Shown: positions 8,590 through 18,630, numbered from the stretch's first letter. The stretch: 64,000 bases of DNA from an uncultured Methanobrevibacter sp. (GCF_902774605.1 NZ_CACYJE010000002.1:1-64000); one strand, 5' to 3'. Translations and numbers: made by a program. Notes: generated from the letters alone by a model not told the origin.

Positions 8590-9063
8590 ATGAAACTCAA
8601 AAGCATTATAATTCTAATTGCAATTGGAACAATGCTGCTTTTAAATGCAGGATTTGCAGCGGAAAACATTACGTTAAAGGAGCATGATTTCGACTCCCAT
8701 TTCAAGATGAGCATTCCCGAAAACCTCACACTGGAAAACATTAGCGGAAGAGTAATCGGCAACACCACATTATCAGTCAACTACCTGAACGAGGATGCTA
8801 AAATCAGCATCATCTACGCCGAGTCAAACGGCACCAAAGCCAAATTGGTTGAAAGCTACGAGAAAATGTGCGCCAACGACACAACCGCCAACCTGACCAC
8901 AATCAACAATACCACAGTCGTGCATTTCAGTGATAATCGGACAATCGGAGAGGTGAACTACCATGACCTGGCCATTGCAGGGGATGATGAGAAATACCTG
9001 CTGATACAGTGCGACAACGAGACCCTAATGAACATGATGGTAAAATCGATTAAATTCAGCTAA
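8590..9063 (+). CDS. Secreted or surface protein rich in N-glycosylation sequons
   Basis: I do not recognise the family. The 157-residue product starts with a typical signal peptide (Lys at 2 and 4, hydrophobic stretch 6-22, probable cleavage near GFA-A). The mature part, about 130 residues, contains eleven N-x-S/T sequons, a high density that points to export and glycosylation. No lipobox Cys or C-terminal anchor is evident. It stands alone between the divergent hydrolase and gap. A role at the cell surface is inferred only from its export signal. Confidence 0.7.
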   Translation: MKLKSIIILIAIGTMLLLNAGFAAENITLKEHDFDSHFKMSIPENLTLENISGRVIGNTTLSVNYLNEDAKISIIYAESNGTKAKLVESYEKMCANDTTANLTTINNTTVVHFSDNRTIGEVNYHDLAIAGDDEKYLLIQCDNETLMNMMVKSIKFS

Positions 9064-9159
9064 ACACTTTCAAATCTGAAAATATCAAATTATATATAAT
9101 TTGAAAAACAGAATTAAGTTCATATAATATTCAATTATTATAATGAAAAAGGGATTAAA

Positions 9160-10176
9160 ATGAAAACTGTTGCAATTAATGGTTATGGAACCATCGGTAA
9201 AAGAGTGGCTGATGCAGTAGCTGCTCAAGATGACATGAAAGTAATTGGTGTAAGTAAAACTAGACCAAACTATGAGGCAAGAACCGCTGTTGAAGAAAAA
9301 GGCTACCCCTTATACATTGGAATTCCAGAAAGAGAACAATTATTCAAGGATGCGGGAATCGAAATAGCAGGTACCGTTGAAGACATGATACAGGAAGCAG
9401 ATGTTGTTGTTGACTGTACCCCTGGAAGCATCGGACCACAAAACCTTGAAATGTACAAGAAAGCAGGAGTTAAAGCAATCTATCAAGGTGGAGAAGACCA
9501 TGAACTAACTGGCCTATCATTCAACGCTATTTCAAACTATGACGATTCATATGGTGCAGACTACACTCGTGTAGTGTCCTGTAACACTACCGGATTAACC
9601 CGTACCTTATCCACCATCGATCCGATAGCAGACATCAAGAAAGTGCGTGCAGTAATGGTGAGAAGAGGATCAGACCCATCTGAAGTCAAGAAAGGACCAA
9701 TCAACGCTATTGTTCCAAATCCTCCAAAAGTACCCTCCCACCACGGACCTGACGTTAAAACCGTAATGAAAGGAATCGACGTCACCACCATGGCATTGCT
9801 CGTGCCGACCACACTGATGCACCAGCACAACATCATGGTTGAAATCAACAATGACGTTGAAACTGAGGAAATCGTTGAAGCACTTGAAAAACGTTCAAGA
9901 GTCATTGTAGTGTCTGCTGAAGAAGGATTAGGTTCAACCGCAGAGCTAATGGAATACGCTAAGGAGCTCGGCAGAAACAGAAACGACCTGTATGAGATTC
10001 CAGTCTGGAGAGAATCCATTAACGTTGTAGGCAACGAACTGTTCTACATGCAGGCAGTGCATCAGGAATCCGATGTTATTCCGGAAAACATTGATGCTAT
10101 TCGTGCACTTCTTGAAATGGAAAGTGACAACGAAAAATCAATCGCTAAAACCAATAAAGCTATGGGAATATTATAA
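9160..10176 (+). CDS. gap: Glyceraldehyde-3-phosphate dehydrogenase, archaeal type
   Basis: Archaeal (type II) phosphorylating GAPDH of 338 residues, which interconverts glyceraldehyde 3-phosphate and 1,3-bisphosphoglycerate with NAD(P). In methanogens it works mainly in gluconeogenesis. The Rossmann motif is [10 protein letters not shown] (7-16); the catalytic cysteine is Cys141 in SCNTTGL, and HQHN lies in the catalytic domain. ATG 9160 follows a GGGATT run. The stop codon lies in the loop of a terminator hairpin. PEP synthase, another gluconeogenic gene, lies elsewhere in this window. Confidence 0.96.
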   Translation: MKTVAINGYGTIGKRVADAVAAQDDMKVIGVSKTRPNYEARTAVEEKGYPLYIGIPEREQLFKDAGIEIAGTVEDMIQEADVVVDCTPGSIGPQNLEMYKKAGVKAIYQGGEDHELTGLSFNAISNYDDSYGADYTRVVSCNTTGLTRTLSTIDPIADIKKVRAVMVRRGSDPSEVKKGPINAIVPNPPKVPSHHGPDVKTVMKGIDVTTMALLVPTTLMHQHNIMVEINNDVETEEIVEALEKRSRVIVVSAEEGLGSTAELMEYAKELGRNRNDLYEIPVWRESINVVGNELFYMQAVHQESDVIPENIDAIRALLEMESDNEKSIAKTNKAMGIL

Positions 10177-10191
10177 ATTCCCTCTTTTTTT
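10164..10191 (+). terminator. Terminator overlapping the gap stop
   Basis: GGGAAT (10164-10169) pairs with ATTCCC (10177-10182). The loop contains the gap TAA stop, and a TCTTTTTTTT run follows. The next gene starts only 20 bp later with no obvious promoter, so some read-through is likely. Confidence 0.55.
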
Positions 10192-10211
10192 ACTATTTTT
10201 CACTGATTTTA

Positions 10212-11048
10212 ATGAAGCATAAAGTACTTTTTGGACCAGCGGGAAGTCCAGTCAAATATAAGGGAGCAGCATACAAGGCACCAAAATACATCCAAGAGGA
10301 AGGATTAGACTCATATGAATACCAATCCCCCTACGGCGTGAGGATTGGCGAGAAGGCTGCAACCACACTTAAAAAGGAATCCGAAAAGCATGACATCAGA
10401 GTTTCCATGCACGCACCATACTATATCAACCTGTGCGCAAAGGAGGAATCAAAGCTTGAAAAGAGCATAGGTCACCTCATAGCAGCCGCACGTGCAGGGG
10501 AATGGATGGGAGCGTATCGTTTGGTATTTCACCCTGGAGCATATCTGAACCGCAAGCCTGAAAAGGCAATGGAAATCTCCAAGAATACAGTCAACAGACT
10601 ATTCGAGGAGCTTGAAGCTGAAGGCATTGAAGAGTTCACCTTTGCACCTGAAACAACAGGTAAGAGAACACAATTGGGTAATGTCGGTGAGGTCGTTGAG
10701 TTGTGCGCCACATTCGATCACTTTGAGCCTACAATAGATTTCGCCCATGTCCATGCCCGTGGAAGAGGATTTTTAAACAAGAAGGAAGATTACAATTGCA
10801 TATTTTCAACCATTGAGGAGCATCTGGACATTGACATCCTGCACTGTCATTTCACAACCATAGAGTACGGCCGTGGCGGGGAGGTCAAGCATCATACCCT
10901 GGCCGAAAGCGATGAGTACGGACCGAATATTGAAGATTTGCTTAGTGTCCTGATTGATAATGGCTGGAATGCAAACATAATTTGTGAAACCCCATTGCGC
11001 GATGAGGATTCACTTAGAATGAAAAAAATATACGAGGAAATGATTTAA
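10212..11048 (+). CDS. Endonuclease IV-like TIM-barrel protein (AP endonuclease 2 family)
   Basis: A 278-residue TIM-barrel protein resembling deoxyribonuclease IV, which cuts DNA at abasic sites. Metal-ligand segments are in order: SMHAPYYINL, VFHPGAY, APETTG, IDFAHVHARG, LHCHFTT and the final CETPL. Family members bind two or three metal ions with His, Glu and Asp. The sequence diverges from bacterial Nfo in the loops, so a related sugar-isomerase-like activity cannot be excluded. It lies 35 bp after gap and converges on the zinc ribbon gene with a 4-bp overlap of the ends. Confidence 0.8.
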   Translation: MKHKVLFGPAGSPVKYKGAAYKAPKYIQEEGLDSYEYQSPYGVRIGEKAATTLKKESEKHDIRVSMHAPYYINLCAKEESKLEKSIGHLIAAARAGEWMGAYRLVFHPGAYLNRKPEKAMEISKNTVNRLFEELEAEGIEEFTFAPETTGKRTQLGNVGEVVELCATFDHFEPTIDFAHVHARGRGFLNKKEDYNCIFSTIEEHLDIDILHCHFTTIEYGRGGEVKHHTLAESDEYGPNIEDLLSVLIDNGWNANIICETPLRDEDSLRMKKIYEEMI

Positions 11049-11557
11049 TAGTCCTTTACGGAATCTATTAAATTATCCAATTCACTGAAAAGGTTATTTA
11101 TATCAGCATCATCATCCTTGTTGGAGCTTAACTGGATGACCAGCTCGTTTATCAAATCCTCCATCTTATCGATGAAGGTGTTTAATGTCTTGATTTTGAT
11201 TTCAAGTTCCCTTCTGACAACCTCATTATTGCCATCATCCAATTCAATCATCTTGCGCGCTACAGCCAACTGATTGTCAAAAAGACCATTGGACCGATTG
11301 ATTGCGTCAGTGAATTTCTGATAGGACATGTGTGAGGGGTCGAAGAGTTTTTCAAGCAGTTCACGAGCCCTACTCTGCTTAACATTGTATTCCTGAGCGA
11401 TTTTTTCAACTTCCGCTTCGTATTGTGATGGTTTTGGGATTGTTTGCTCTTCAAAGTCATGTGAAACCTGTTTTCCGCATTGTGTGCAGAAGTGCTGGTT
11501 TGGAACTAGTTTCGCCCCGCAGTAAATACAAAAATGATTACGATTATCAGTTACCAT
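11045..11557 (-). CDS. Zinc-ribbon protein with helical C-terminal region
   Basis: A 170-residue protein. The N terminus carries a double-ribbon zinc motif (CIYCG and CTQCG, about residues 9-30). Residues 45-165 are mostly helical and charged, with a likely coiled coil near the end (LEIKIKTLNTFIDKMEDLI). The function is unknown; such proteins are common in methanogens as possible scaffold or nucleic-acid-binding factors. ATG 11557 is chosen over TTG 11563. It lies 33 bp after the metallophosphoesterase gene on the same strand, so the two may be cotranscribed. Confidence 0.6.
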   Translation of the reverse strand: MVTDNRNHFCIYCGAKLVPNQHFCTQCGKQVSHDFEEQTIPKPSQYEAEVEKIAQEYNVKQSRARELLEKLFDPSHMSYQKFTDAINRSNGLFDNQLAVARKMIELDDGNNEVVRRELEIKIKTLNTFIDKMEDLINELVIQLSSNKDDDADINNLFSELDNLIDSVKDY

Positions 11558-11590
11558 ATACAATTATTTAAACCTTCATGATTAAATAAG

Positions 11591-12610
11591 TTAATCTTTT
11601 CCCCTAAGCTTGAGGACAACTATCTCGGAATCAGTCCCCCATCTCATCGGAGTGTCCATAGAACCGACACCGGTTGTCACATGAATATAGTTTCCCCTAT
11701 TGTCCTTGAACAAACCCTTATTGTACTTAAACAATAAGTCTGAGATGAATGTCACCGGATGGAACTGTCCACCATGAGTATGGCCTGACAGTTGCAGATT
11801 AAAGCCCATCCTTGAGAACTCCTTGAAATAATAGGGCACATGATAGTTCAGAATATTCACCTTATCGCCCATCACCATAGACTCATCTATTTTTGGAATG
11901 TCCTTGTCATCAAGGCTGTAGGATGCTCCGTAGATGTTCAGGCAATCAAACTCGAGAGAGTCATTGTCAAGAACTATGACTCCTGCATTCTCGCAGGCAC
12001 ATACAACATTATTGATTCCTATATAGTAATCATGATTTCCCGGAGTGAATATTATCGGCATTTCAACATCCTTGAATGCCATGAAATCATCAGCTTCAAC
12101 CATGGCAGAGCCGTCCGCCAAGTCTCCGGAGATTATTGCAATATCACAAGTGTCTTTCAGCCCGTTTAACCTGGATGCTATTTGGCTTATGATTTGCCTG
12201 TGGCGCACTGAACCGAAATGCACATCTGACAATTGTGCAATGTTGATGTCATGTTCAAGATTATCCAGAACAATTTTCCTTTCATTGACAACCAGTTTAT
12301 GGGCCTTCCAATAGTTGTACAGGCCCAATGCCGGCACGATGGCCAACAGTATCAGATTAATTTCGAATGAGAGCTTTGCGAATGAACCGAGGAGGTAAAT
12401 TATAAGGATATCTATCAAGAACATCACTGATGCCCACATCCACACGCCATCGACTGTTGAGAGGAACCTTGTAACCTTTCGGGACTTTCGCTCTTCAAAA
12501 AGGGTGGGCATGAATCGAATCAAACCTATAATAACTGTTAAAATTAAAATATAGCTATCATCCACACCACCCAACAGCAAAAAGACATATTTAAGCAGGA
12601 AAAAACTCAT
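11591..12610 (-). CDS. Membrane-anchored metallophosphoesterase
   Basis: A 339-residue calcineurin-like phosphoesterase. The N-terminal ~110 residues contain about three membrane helices. The catalytic part then shows all metal-binding blocks in order: LSDVHFG (Asp, His), SGDLADG (Asp), TPGNHDYY (Asn, His), YHVPYY (His) and SGHTHGGQF (two His). Family members bind two metal ions; this branch (YkuE/YaeI-like) acts on membrane or cell-wall phosphates in some bacteria. The substrate here is unknown. The gene starts at ATG 12610, and 140 bp of spacer separates it from the divergent AAA ATPase. Confidence 0.85.
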   Translation of the reverse strand: MSFFLLKYVFLLLGGVDDSYILILTVIIGLIRFMPTLFEERKSRKVTRFLSTVDGVWMWASVMFLIDILIIYLLGSFAKLSFEINLILLAIVPALGLYNYWKAHKLVVNERKIVLDNLEHDINIAQLSDVHFGSVRHRQIISQIASRLNGLKDTCDIAIISGDLADGSAMVEADDFMAFKDVEMPIIFTPGNHDYYIGINNVVCACENAGVIVLDNDSLEFDCLNIYGASYSLDDKDIPKIDESMVMGDKVNILNYHVPYYFKEFSRMGFNLQLSGHTHGGQFHPVTFISDLLFKYNKGLFKDNRGNYIHVTTGVGSMDTPMRWGTDSEIVVLKLRGKD

Positions 12611-12750
12611 ACAACATATAGAATGGAGTGCTGAACAGCACCCTTCTTGTTCTGAAGCTCATGCTTGAAATATATATTCCATCAAATATTTAAATAATTA
12701 AAACTAATGTTGAAATGTAACGGAAAAAAATATTTTGGAGGTGATTATTT

Positions 12751-13872
12751 TTGAAAAGCGACAATAAGAAAATTGAACAGAAGACCACCAATCCCAAACA
12801 GGCCAAAGTGGAAAGCGAAAATCAGGAATATGCCGAATTGGTAGTTGTAAAACCGGTAGGTTACCCATTCGATTTCAACATGATGGATGAGGATATTGAA
12901 ATCAAGAACACAAGACTGTTCGAGGAATATGCCCGTGACCAGTGGTCCGGATTGGTTGTGCGTGAAAATTCTCACTTGTTTGACCAGAAAATAATCCCTG
13001 ATTACGGTTTTGAGGTTGTAATTGCAAAACCCAACAATTCAATGATATCAGAGAACACTAAAATCAAGATTATCACTGACGACATCAAGAACACCTTTGA
13101 AAATAAAATAAAGACTGACATTCATCTCAATGACATTGTCGGTCAGAAAAATGCCAAAAGCAAGGTCAAGGTCATTACAAAATACCTAGAGGATCCTGAA
13201 AGATTCGGACCTTGGGCTCCGAAAAACATCCTCTTTTACGGGCTTCCAGGCACAGGCAAAACAATGCTTGTCAAGGCACTGGCCAACGAGCTTGAAGTGC
13301 CATTGTATCTAATCAAGGCAACATCACTGATTGGCGAACATGTCGGCGATGCCTCATCCAAAATACATGACCTGTTCAAGAGGGCATCTGAAAATGCACC
13401 ATCAATAATATTCATCGACGAGATTGATGCAATAGCGCTCCACAGGTCATTCCAGTCACTGAGGGGAGACGTCTCAGAGATTGTAAATGCACTGCTGACC
13501 GAAATGGATGGGATAACTGAAAACAAGTCCGTGATAACAATCGGTGCAACCAACAATGCAGGCAGTCTCGATTATGCCGTGAGAAGTCGTTTCGAAGAGG
13601 AGATTGAATTCAAGCTGCCTGACGACAATGAGAGGTTGGAAATCATTGAAAACAATCTGAAAACCATGCCCCTGGAATATGATTTGGATTTGGAAAAAAT
13701 AGTCAGACTCACCAAGGGACTATCCGGCAGGGACCTGAAGGAAAAGATTTTGAAAACCGCACTGCACAATGCAATATCCAATGACAGTGAAACAATCACC
13801 ATGGCCAATATTGATTATGCTTTAAAATCAAGTAAAATTAAAAATTTAGATGTTAAGGGAATGTTTGAATAA
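12751..13872 (+). CDS. AAA-family ATPase, proteasomal-ATPase-like
   Basis: A 373-residue single-ring AAA ATPase. Visible elements are Walker A GLPGTGKT, Walker B IIFIDEID, sensor NNAG, an arginine finger in VRSRFEEE and the C-terminal AAA lid ending in LSGRDLKEKIL. The AAA core resembles proteasome-activating nucleotidase and Cdc48, but the ~110-residue N-terminal domain lacks the coiled coil and OB fold of PAN, and there is no second AAA ring. A role in protein remodelling or a specialised protease adaptor is inferred. The start is TTG 12751, five bases after GGAGGTGAT (12737-12745). Confidence 0.85.
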   Translation: MKSDNKKIEQKTTNPKQAKVESENQEYAELVVVKPVGYPFDFNMMDEDIEIKNTRLFEEYARDQWSGLVVRENSHLFDQKIIPDYGFEVVIAKPNNSMISENTKIKIITDDIKNTFENKIKTDIHLNDIVGQKNAKSKVKVITKYLEDPERFGPWAPKNILFYGLPGTGKTMLVKALANELEVPLYLIKATSLIGEHVGDASSKIHDLFKRASENAPSIIFIDEIDAIALHRSFQSLRGDVSEIVNALLTEMDGITENKSVITIGATNNAGSLDYAVRSRFEEEIEFKLPDDNERLEIIENNLKTMPLEYDLDLEKIVRLTKGLSGRDLKEKILKTALHNAISNDSETITMANIDYALKSSKIKNLDVKGMFE

Positions 13873-13878
13873 ATTATT

Positions 13879-15078
13879 CTACTTAACATTAAATATATAT
13901 TCAGCTGCTTCGATAATATCCTTATTTTCTTCTTTTGCAGCTTTCTTAAGATTTTTTGAAATATCGTAAAAGATCTTGTTGACAATGGAATTTGTCAAAT
14001 TATCCAAAACTTTAGCACTGCCATCTATATCAGACAACTTCACGCTTGCTTTTTGAGTTTCACGTTCTCTTATATCTTCCATAGATGCTCTTAAATTACC
14101 AAGAATATTGTCAACTTCCATTATTTTGAACGATTCTTTGAGTAAAATGAACTCATCATTGATGATGTTTTCAGCTTCACCGAACTCCTTAATACGAAGC
14201 TTAGTGTTTTCATCAGCAATCTCCCTCAAATCATCAATGTTGAATAGCTTAACCCCCAAATCATCAACATCATCGGAAATGTCACGAGGATTGGCAATGT
14301 CAACCATCATGACATTCTCATAATCCATGTCAATGCCTAAAAGACGTTCCTTATTGATAATCGGGTGAGGGGCACTGGTGGCGCTGATGACCAAATCGGC
14401 AGTCGCCAGGTACTTCTCCAGCTCATTGAAAAGAATTGCTTCACCGCCCAGATCCTCAGCCAATTGGACTGCAACATAATATGTCCTGTTGGCAACGAAA
14501 ATGGCATTCAAGTCCTTTTCCGCAAGGGCCTTGGCAACCAGCTTGCCCATCTTGCCTGCACCTATCACAAGAACGGACTTGTCATCAAGACTGCCCATGT
14601 GCTTTTCGGCCAGGTCAATGGCCGCCGAACCGATGGAAACGGAACCCTTATTGATGTTGGTCTTGTTCCTAACCACCTGGCCGACATGAATGGCCTTTGT
14701 AAAGATGGCATCTAGAGACCTTCCGCAATGACGATTCTTGGAGGCCTTGTGCTTGGCATCCTTCACCTGGCCCAGAATCTGGTCTTCGCCAACAATCATT
14801 GACTCCAAGCCTGAGGTCATCCTAAGAAGATGCATGATGGCTGATTGACCATAATCGATGATTATGCTTTGATTCTCATGGGACAACAGCTCATCATCCT
14901 CTGAAATGTAGTCATTGTTAATGTAGTACTCCTTCCTGTTGCAGGTGGAAATCTCAATATACTCACCGATGGAGTATTTCTCCTGCAGTTCCAGGAACAG
15001 TTCATCCATATCCTTTGCAATGTTTTCCATTGACTGGATATCCGCTATCTTATGGTCAACTCTTAAGTTAAGTATCAA
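13879..15078 (-). CDS. hemA: Glutamyl-tRNA reductase
   Basis: NADPH-dependent reduction of glutamyl-tRNA(Glu) to glutamate-1-semialdehyde, the first committed step to all tetrapyrroles; in methanogens these include siroheme, cobamides and F430 of methyl-coenzyme M reductase. The 399-residue product has the catalytic Cys46 in EISTCNRKE, GLESMIVGEDQILGQV in the catalytic domain and the NADPH-binding VIGAGKMG. A helical dimer domain ends the protein. The start is TTG 15078, whose bases overlap the sirC stop (ATTGA), so translation is coupled. Confidence 0.96.
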   Translation of the reverse strand: MILNLRVDHKIADIQSMENIAKDMDELFLELQEKYSIGEYIEISTCNRKEYYINNDYISEDDELLSHENQSIIIDYGQSAIMHLLRMTSGLESMIVGEDQILGQVKDAKHKASKNRHCGRSLDAIFTKAIHVGQVVRNKTNINKGSVSIGSAAIDLAEKHMGSLDDKSVLVIGAGKMGKLVAKALAEKDLNAIFVANRTYYVAVQLAEDLGGEAILFNELEKYLATADLVISATSAPHPIINKERLLGIDMDYENVMMVDIANPRDISDDVDDLGVKLFNIDDLREIADENTKLRIKEFGEAENIINDEFILLKESFKIMEVDNILGNLRASMEDIRERETQKASVKLSDIDGSAKVLDNLTNSIVNKIFYDISKNLKKAAKEENKDIIEAAEYIFNVK

Positions 15079-15695
15079 TTTAATCCCCTTATCAAATCAT
15101 CAATGTATCTTTTAGCCTCATCAACTTCGTTCAGCCTAATGTAATCGTTAATACGCTCATTCTCAAAAATTTCATAAAGGCAATCCCTGCGCTCCTTCTG
15201 GTCGGGAATGATTTCCTTCAGCTGCACCCTCGCATAATCCTGAAGCTCGATTTCCAGAATGTCCTCGTCAGTGATTATTGACTGGATCTTCTTTCTCAAT
15301 TGCCTTGCCATCAACGGACTCTTTCCATTGGTAAAAATAGATATTTCAACATCCCCAATGCTGAAGCTTGTGGGGACAATGACATTGCCCTCATAGGGAT
15401 AGTCCGCACGGTTTATTAGCTTATCCCCAGCAATACGTGAAACATGATCGGACAGCTCCTCATCGCCACTGGCCACAACAGCAAGGTCGCACCATTCCAC
15501 CAAATCATCGACATCGTCGGTGGAATATAATTCAGCACCCTTTTCAAACAATTCCTCGGACAATCCATTGCCCGCCAGCCTAACATTGGCGCCATGGTCG
15601 AGGAATCTGTTGGCCCTTCTGGTTGCGACTTCGCCAGTGCCTAAAATAAAAACATTCAAATCGGATGTTTTCAGATATAGAGAAGTCCAATCCAT
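15075..15695 (-). CDS. sirC: Precorrin-2 dehydrogenase (siroheme synthase, SirC/Met8-type)
   Basis: NAD-dependent oxidation of precorrin-2 to sirohydrochlorin, the branch point feeding siroheme, cobamides and F430. The 206-residue product has a Rossmann start (FILGTGEVATRRANRFLDHGA), the conserved INRADYPYEGNVIVP segment with the catalytic Asp region, and FTNGKSPLMARQLRKKI in the dimer domain. It starts one base after the mmp9 stop and overlaps hemA by four bases. This tight three-gene unit supports coordinated tetrapyrrole production. Confidence 0.92.
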   Translation of the reverse strand: MDWTSLYLKTSDLNVFILGTGEVATRRANRFLDHGANVRLAGNGLSEELFEKGAELYSTDDVDDLVEWCDLAVVASGDEELSDHVSRIAGDKLINRADYPYEGNVIVPTSFSIGDVEISIFTNGKSPLMARQLRKKIQSIITDEDILEIELQDYARVQLKEIIPDQKERRDCLYEIFENERINDYIRLNEVDEAKRYIDDLIRGLN

Positions 15696-15696
15696 T

Positions 15697-16179
15697 TTAA
15701 TCAGAAGTTTCTAATGATTTGGCATGCAACACTTTAACGGCAGCCCTCAAATCATTATTGCATTCGGTCAAAACATTCATTGCCTCAAGCTTTGATATAT
15801 TGAATGTTTCAGCCAATGCTTCCGCCCTTTCATCAGGGTCAGGCTTGTTAACGCCGACCAATCTTTCGGACAGTTCCTTTTTCAAGTCCAAATACTCGTC
15901 ATGGCTCATGCCCATGTTCCTTAATGTCATGTCTCTTAACGGGCATGGCTTGGACGGTTTACAACACCATACAAGTGAACCGAAGCAGGTTCCCGCTCCT
16001 TCGCCTAATCTGGTTTCCTTTGCAAATTGAGTTTTGATTTCAATGTATTCTCTAGGAGTTAAATTAACTTCCTGTAATGCGTTTAAAACTGGGCATGGTT
16101 TTACTGGAGGACAGCAAAAAGCAAGTCCTCTTACATCTCCCCCTCTACAAATATGAGACGGTGCATCTTCCCAAGTCAT
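15697..16179 (-). CDS. mmp9: Methanogenesis marker protein 9 with C-terminal UBA-like domain
   Basis: A 160-residue protein matching the methanogenesis marker 9 domain, found in methanogens but without a known activity. It contains two copies of a cysteine module: Cys11, Cys22-Cys23, Cys29 and Cys65, Cys72-Cys73, Cys79, each with CCxPxKPCP and each followed by a helix with YIEIK or YLDLK. Such clustering suggests metal or Fe-S binding. Residues ~115-153 resemble a UBA-like helical bundle. It is the first gene of the mmp9-sirC-hemA unit, which suggests a link to F430 or cobamide biosynthesis or handling. Confidence 0.8.
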   Translation of the reverse strand: MTWEDAPSHICRGGDVRGLAFCCPPVKPCPVLNALQEVNLTPREYIEIKTQFAKETRLGEGAGTCFGSLVWCCKPSKPCPLRDMTLRNMGMSHDEYLDLKKELSERLVGVNKPDPDERAEALAETFNISKLEAMNVLTECNNDLRAAVKVLHAKSLETSD

Positions 16180-16334
16180 GATAAGCCTCCAAAATAATTT
16201 TCAATTCTATAATTAAGTAAATATAAAATAATAATATAATTTATTTTAACTTTGAATATATAATCTTTTTTATGGAACACAATTTTAATCAAAAACCGAT
16301 AAGGTTTAAAAAGATTACCCGCCTATCTTAAAAC

Positions 16335-17021
16335 ATGGTTAAGGAAAAAATTCTAGTCGAGGACATACCCATCACGCTATACCGAAAAAACATCAAAAAC
16401 GTTTATCTTCGCATAACCCCACCCGAAGGGGAAGTCAAGCTGTCAGTGCCCCACATAATGTCCAACAATGACATCATCAACTTCATAAAAACAAACAAGG
16501 ACTGGATTTTACTGAAGCAGAAAGAGATTCTCGAAAACAACATCAAAGCCCCATTGAAATACAGAAACGGCGAAACACACACAATATGGGGAAAGGAATA
16601 CACCCTGCAGCTAATCAAGAACAATGTCAAAAGGGTTTTGGTCGACGAGGAAAAATCAATCATCTACCTCCCGGTCCCCAAAAGAAGCACCATCGAGAAA
16701 AGGAAAAGCATTCTTGACGAGCATTACCGCCAGGAGCTTAAAAATGCAATACCTCCAGTATTGGAGAAGTGCACAGGAATAGTCGGCAGAACCCCAAAAA
16801 GCGTTAGCGTTCGAAAGATGAAGAACTGGGGAAACTGCAAGCAGGACGGCAGAATAACGTTAAACCTGAACCTGGCAAAAAAAGACCCAATCTGCTTGGA
16901 GTACGTGATGATACATGAGCTATGTCACCTGATAGAGTTCAATCACGGAAAAAAATTTAAAAAATTGATGGACACTTACTGTCCAAACTGGAAAGAAATA
17001 AAAAAAAGATTGAATGAATAA
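16335..17021 (+). CDS. YgjP-like zinc metallopeptidase domain protein (DUF45)
   Basis: A 228-residue soluble protein of the YgjP/DUF45 family. The zinc site HELCH (HExxH) is near residue 195 and is followed by HGKKF, where the third ligand His is expected. The N-terminal ~120 residues form the family's beta-rich domain (VYLRITPPEGEVKLSVP). VRKMKNWGNCKQDGRITLN precedes the active site, as in relatives. The substrate is unknown. It stands alone; its start lies 155 bp from the divergent mmp9, and its end converges on atwA. Confidence 0.85.
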   Translation: MVKEKILVEDIPITLYRKNIKNVYLRITPPEGEVKLSVPHIMSNNDIINFIKTNKDWILLKQKEILENNIKAPLKYRNGETHTIWGKEYTLQLIKNNVKRVLVDEEKSIIYLPVPKRSTIEKRKSILDEHYRQELKNAIPPVLEKCTGIVGRTPKSVSVRKMKNWGNCKQDGRITLNLNLAKKDPICLEYVMIHELCHLIEFNHGKKFKKLMDTYCPNWKEIKKRLNE

Positions 17022-17028
17022 AGAAGAT

Positions 17029-18630
17029 CTATCTTTTATCCTTAAGCATGTCTTCTTTTTCATCTGGAGTCAATTGTTCAACAATATCCTCTGGAGTGCC
17101 TATGTCAAGGAGTTTTCCTCCCCTCATTAAAGCTGCCCTGTCACATACATCCAATACGAAATCCATATCGTGGGAAATGATAATGAATGTTTGCTCCAAT
17201 TCAGTACGTGCCTTAAGGATGGAGTCGGTTACGATAACTCTTGTTACAGGATCCATTGTACCTGTTGGCTCGTCTAGAACGATGAGCTTAGGTTCCTTGA
17301 TTAAAACCTGTGCAAGAGCAACCCTGTGCCTTTCCCCTACACTCAATTGGTCAGGATACTTGTCCAAAATGTTGACAGCAACATCGCCTGTGAAACCTAC
17401 AGTGGTCAATGCGTCGATAGCCTTGATTTTACCGAACTCAGCAGGGAGGTTTAAACTGATAGCATCAGTCAAGTTACCCAGGATTGTCCTGTGAGGATAT
17501 AGGGAGTATTCCTGGTGCAATAATCCGATGTAAGGCATGATACGTCCACGGTTGAGAGGCCCTACCTTAGTCATGTCGATCCATTCGTCACCGAGCTTGA
17601 TTTCAATGTCTCCGCTACTTGGATCAGTCAATCCCATAAGCATTCTAGTGGTTGTTGTCTTACCAGAACCGCTTAAACCGACAATACCGAATATTTCTTC
17701 CTTGTTAATGGTTAAGCTGATTCCGTCAACCGCCTTAACCACACCACGTTCGATTGAATAGTAATGCTTTTTAACGTCTTCCAAGACAACTTCAGGTTCT
17801 CCGAATTCAGGAATTTCCGGTTTTTTAGGAACAGGAACGGTTTCCATGAATTTATCAACAACAACTTGTGGTTCACCTTCTTCCTTGATTTGACCGTTTT
17901 CCAACCATATCACATTGTCTGCAAGTTCTGTCATTACTTCCGGCCAGTGAGAAGTGATTAACATGGTGATTCCTTCATCTTTCACACCTTCCTTCAAGGT
18001 ATTGTGAAGTTTTACAGCAGTTTGAGGGTCTAATGTACCGGTCGGTTCATCTGCTAAAAACATCATTGGGCCTTTAGCCAATTGCCTTGCGAGAACTACC
18101 CTTTGCTTTTCTCCCCCACTCAAGTCACGAGCGATATGGGTAATCCTATGGTTCATCTGAACCATTTCCAACAATTCCAAAGCGAAGTACAATCCTTCTT
18201 CATAATCCTTATCGTCAGGCATTGCCCTCATTACGTTTTCAATCACTGTTTCTTCATCATATAATGCGAAGTTACGTTGAAGCATAATGGAAATTCTTCT
18301 TTTGATACTTGCAAATAATTTCCTTTCAGCATTGAAGAAATCCACTTCCTTAGCTTCGTATGTTCCGCCACAGTGACATTTTTCACCTACATGTGATGGG
18401 GATTCAACAGCCAAACAGTCCGGACAAACGGCCAGATTCATTATGATACTGCCTTCATCCGGCGCATAATCCTTTGTTCCCCTAAGCATGTTGATTAAAA
18501 CTGATTTTCCACTTCCACTACGTCCTAATATACCTAATGTCTCTCCTTCACTAATATTCAAATTAATATCTTTAAGAACATCAACACCGTCGAAAGTTTT
18601 TGTAATATTCTTAAGTGTTATAAAATCCAT
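17029..18630 (-). CDS. atwA: MCR activation ATPase, component A2 (AtwA)
   Basis: A 533-residue protein with two fused ABC-type ATPase domains and no membrane part. It is the component A2 known from Methanothermobacter, which with ATP and other factors reductively activates methyl-coenzyme M reductase. First domain: Walker A GRSGSGKS, signature LSGGEKQ, Walker B MMFLADEP. Second domain: GLSGSGKT, degenerate signature LSVGERH, LIVLDEP. A zinc-ribbon-like insertion (CPDC and CHC) sits in the first domain, as in family members. It converges on the YgjP gene, 72 bp downstream of the F420-gene run, so it may have its own promoter. Confidence 0.93.
   Translation of the reverse strand: MDFITLKNITKTFDGVDVLKDINLNISEGETLGILGRSGSGKSVLINMLRGTKDYAPDEGSIIMNLAVCPDCLAVESPSHVGEKCHCGGTYEAKEVDFFNAERKLFASIKRRISIMLQRNFALYDEETVIENVMRAMPDDKDYEEGLYFALELLEMVQMNHRITHIARDLSGGEKQRVVLARQLAKGPMMFLADEPTGTLDPQTAVKLHNTLKEGVKDEGITMLITSHWPEVMTELADNVIWLENGQIKEEGEPQVVVDKFMETVPVPKKPEIPEFGEPEVVLEDVKKHYYSIERGVVKAVDGISLTINKEEIFGIVGLSGSGKTTTTRMLMGLTDPSSGDIEIKLGDEWIDMTKVGPLNRGRIMPYIGLLHQEYSLYPHRTILGNLTDAISLNLPAEFGKIKAIDALTTVGFTGDVAVNILDKYPDQLSVGERHRVALAQVLIKEPKLIVLDEPTGTMDPVTRVIVTDSILKARTELEQTFIIISHDMDFVLDVCDRAALMRGGKLLDIGTPEDIVEQLTPDEKEDMLKDKR

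Noticed and set aside
12628-12641. Palindrome GTGCTGAACAGCAC between the metallophosphoesterase and AAA genes
   Set aside because: Fourteen bases with no second copy or matching position relative to either promoter; could be chance.
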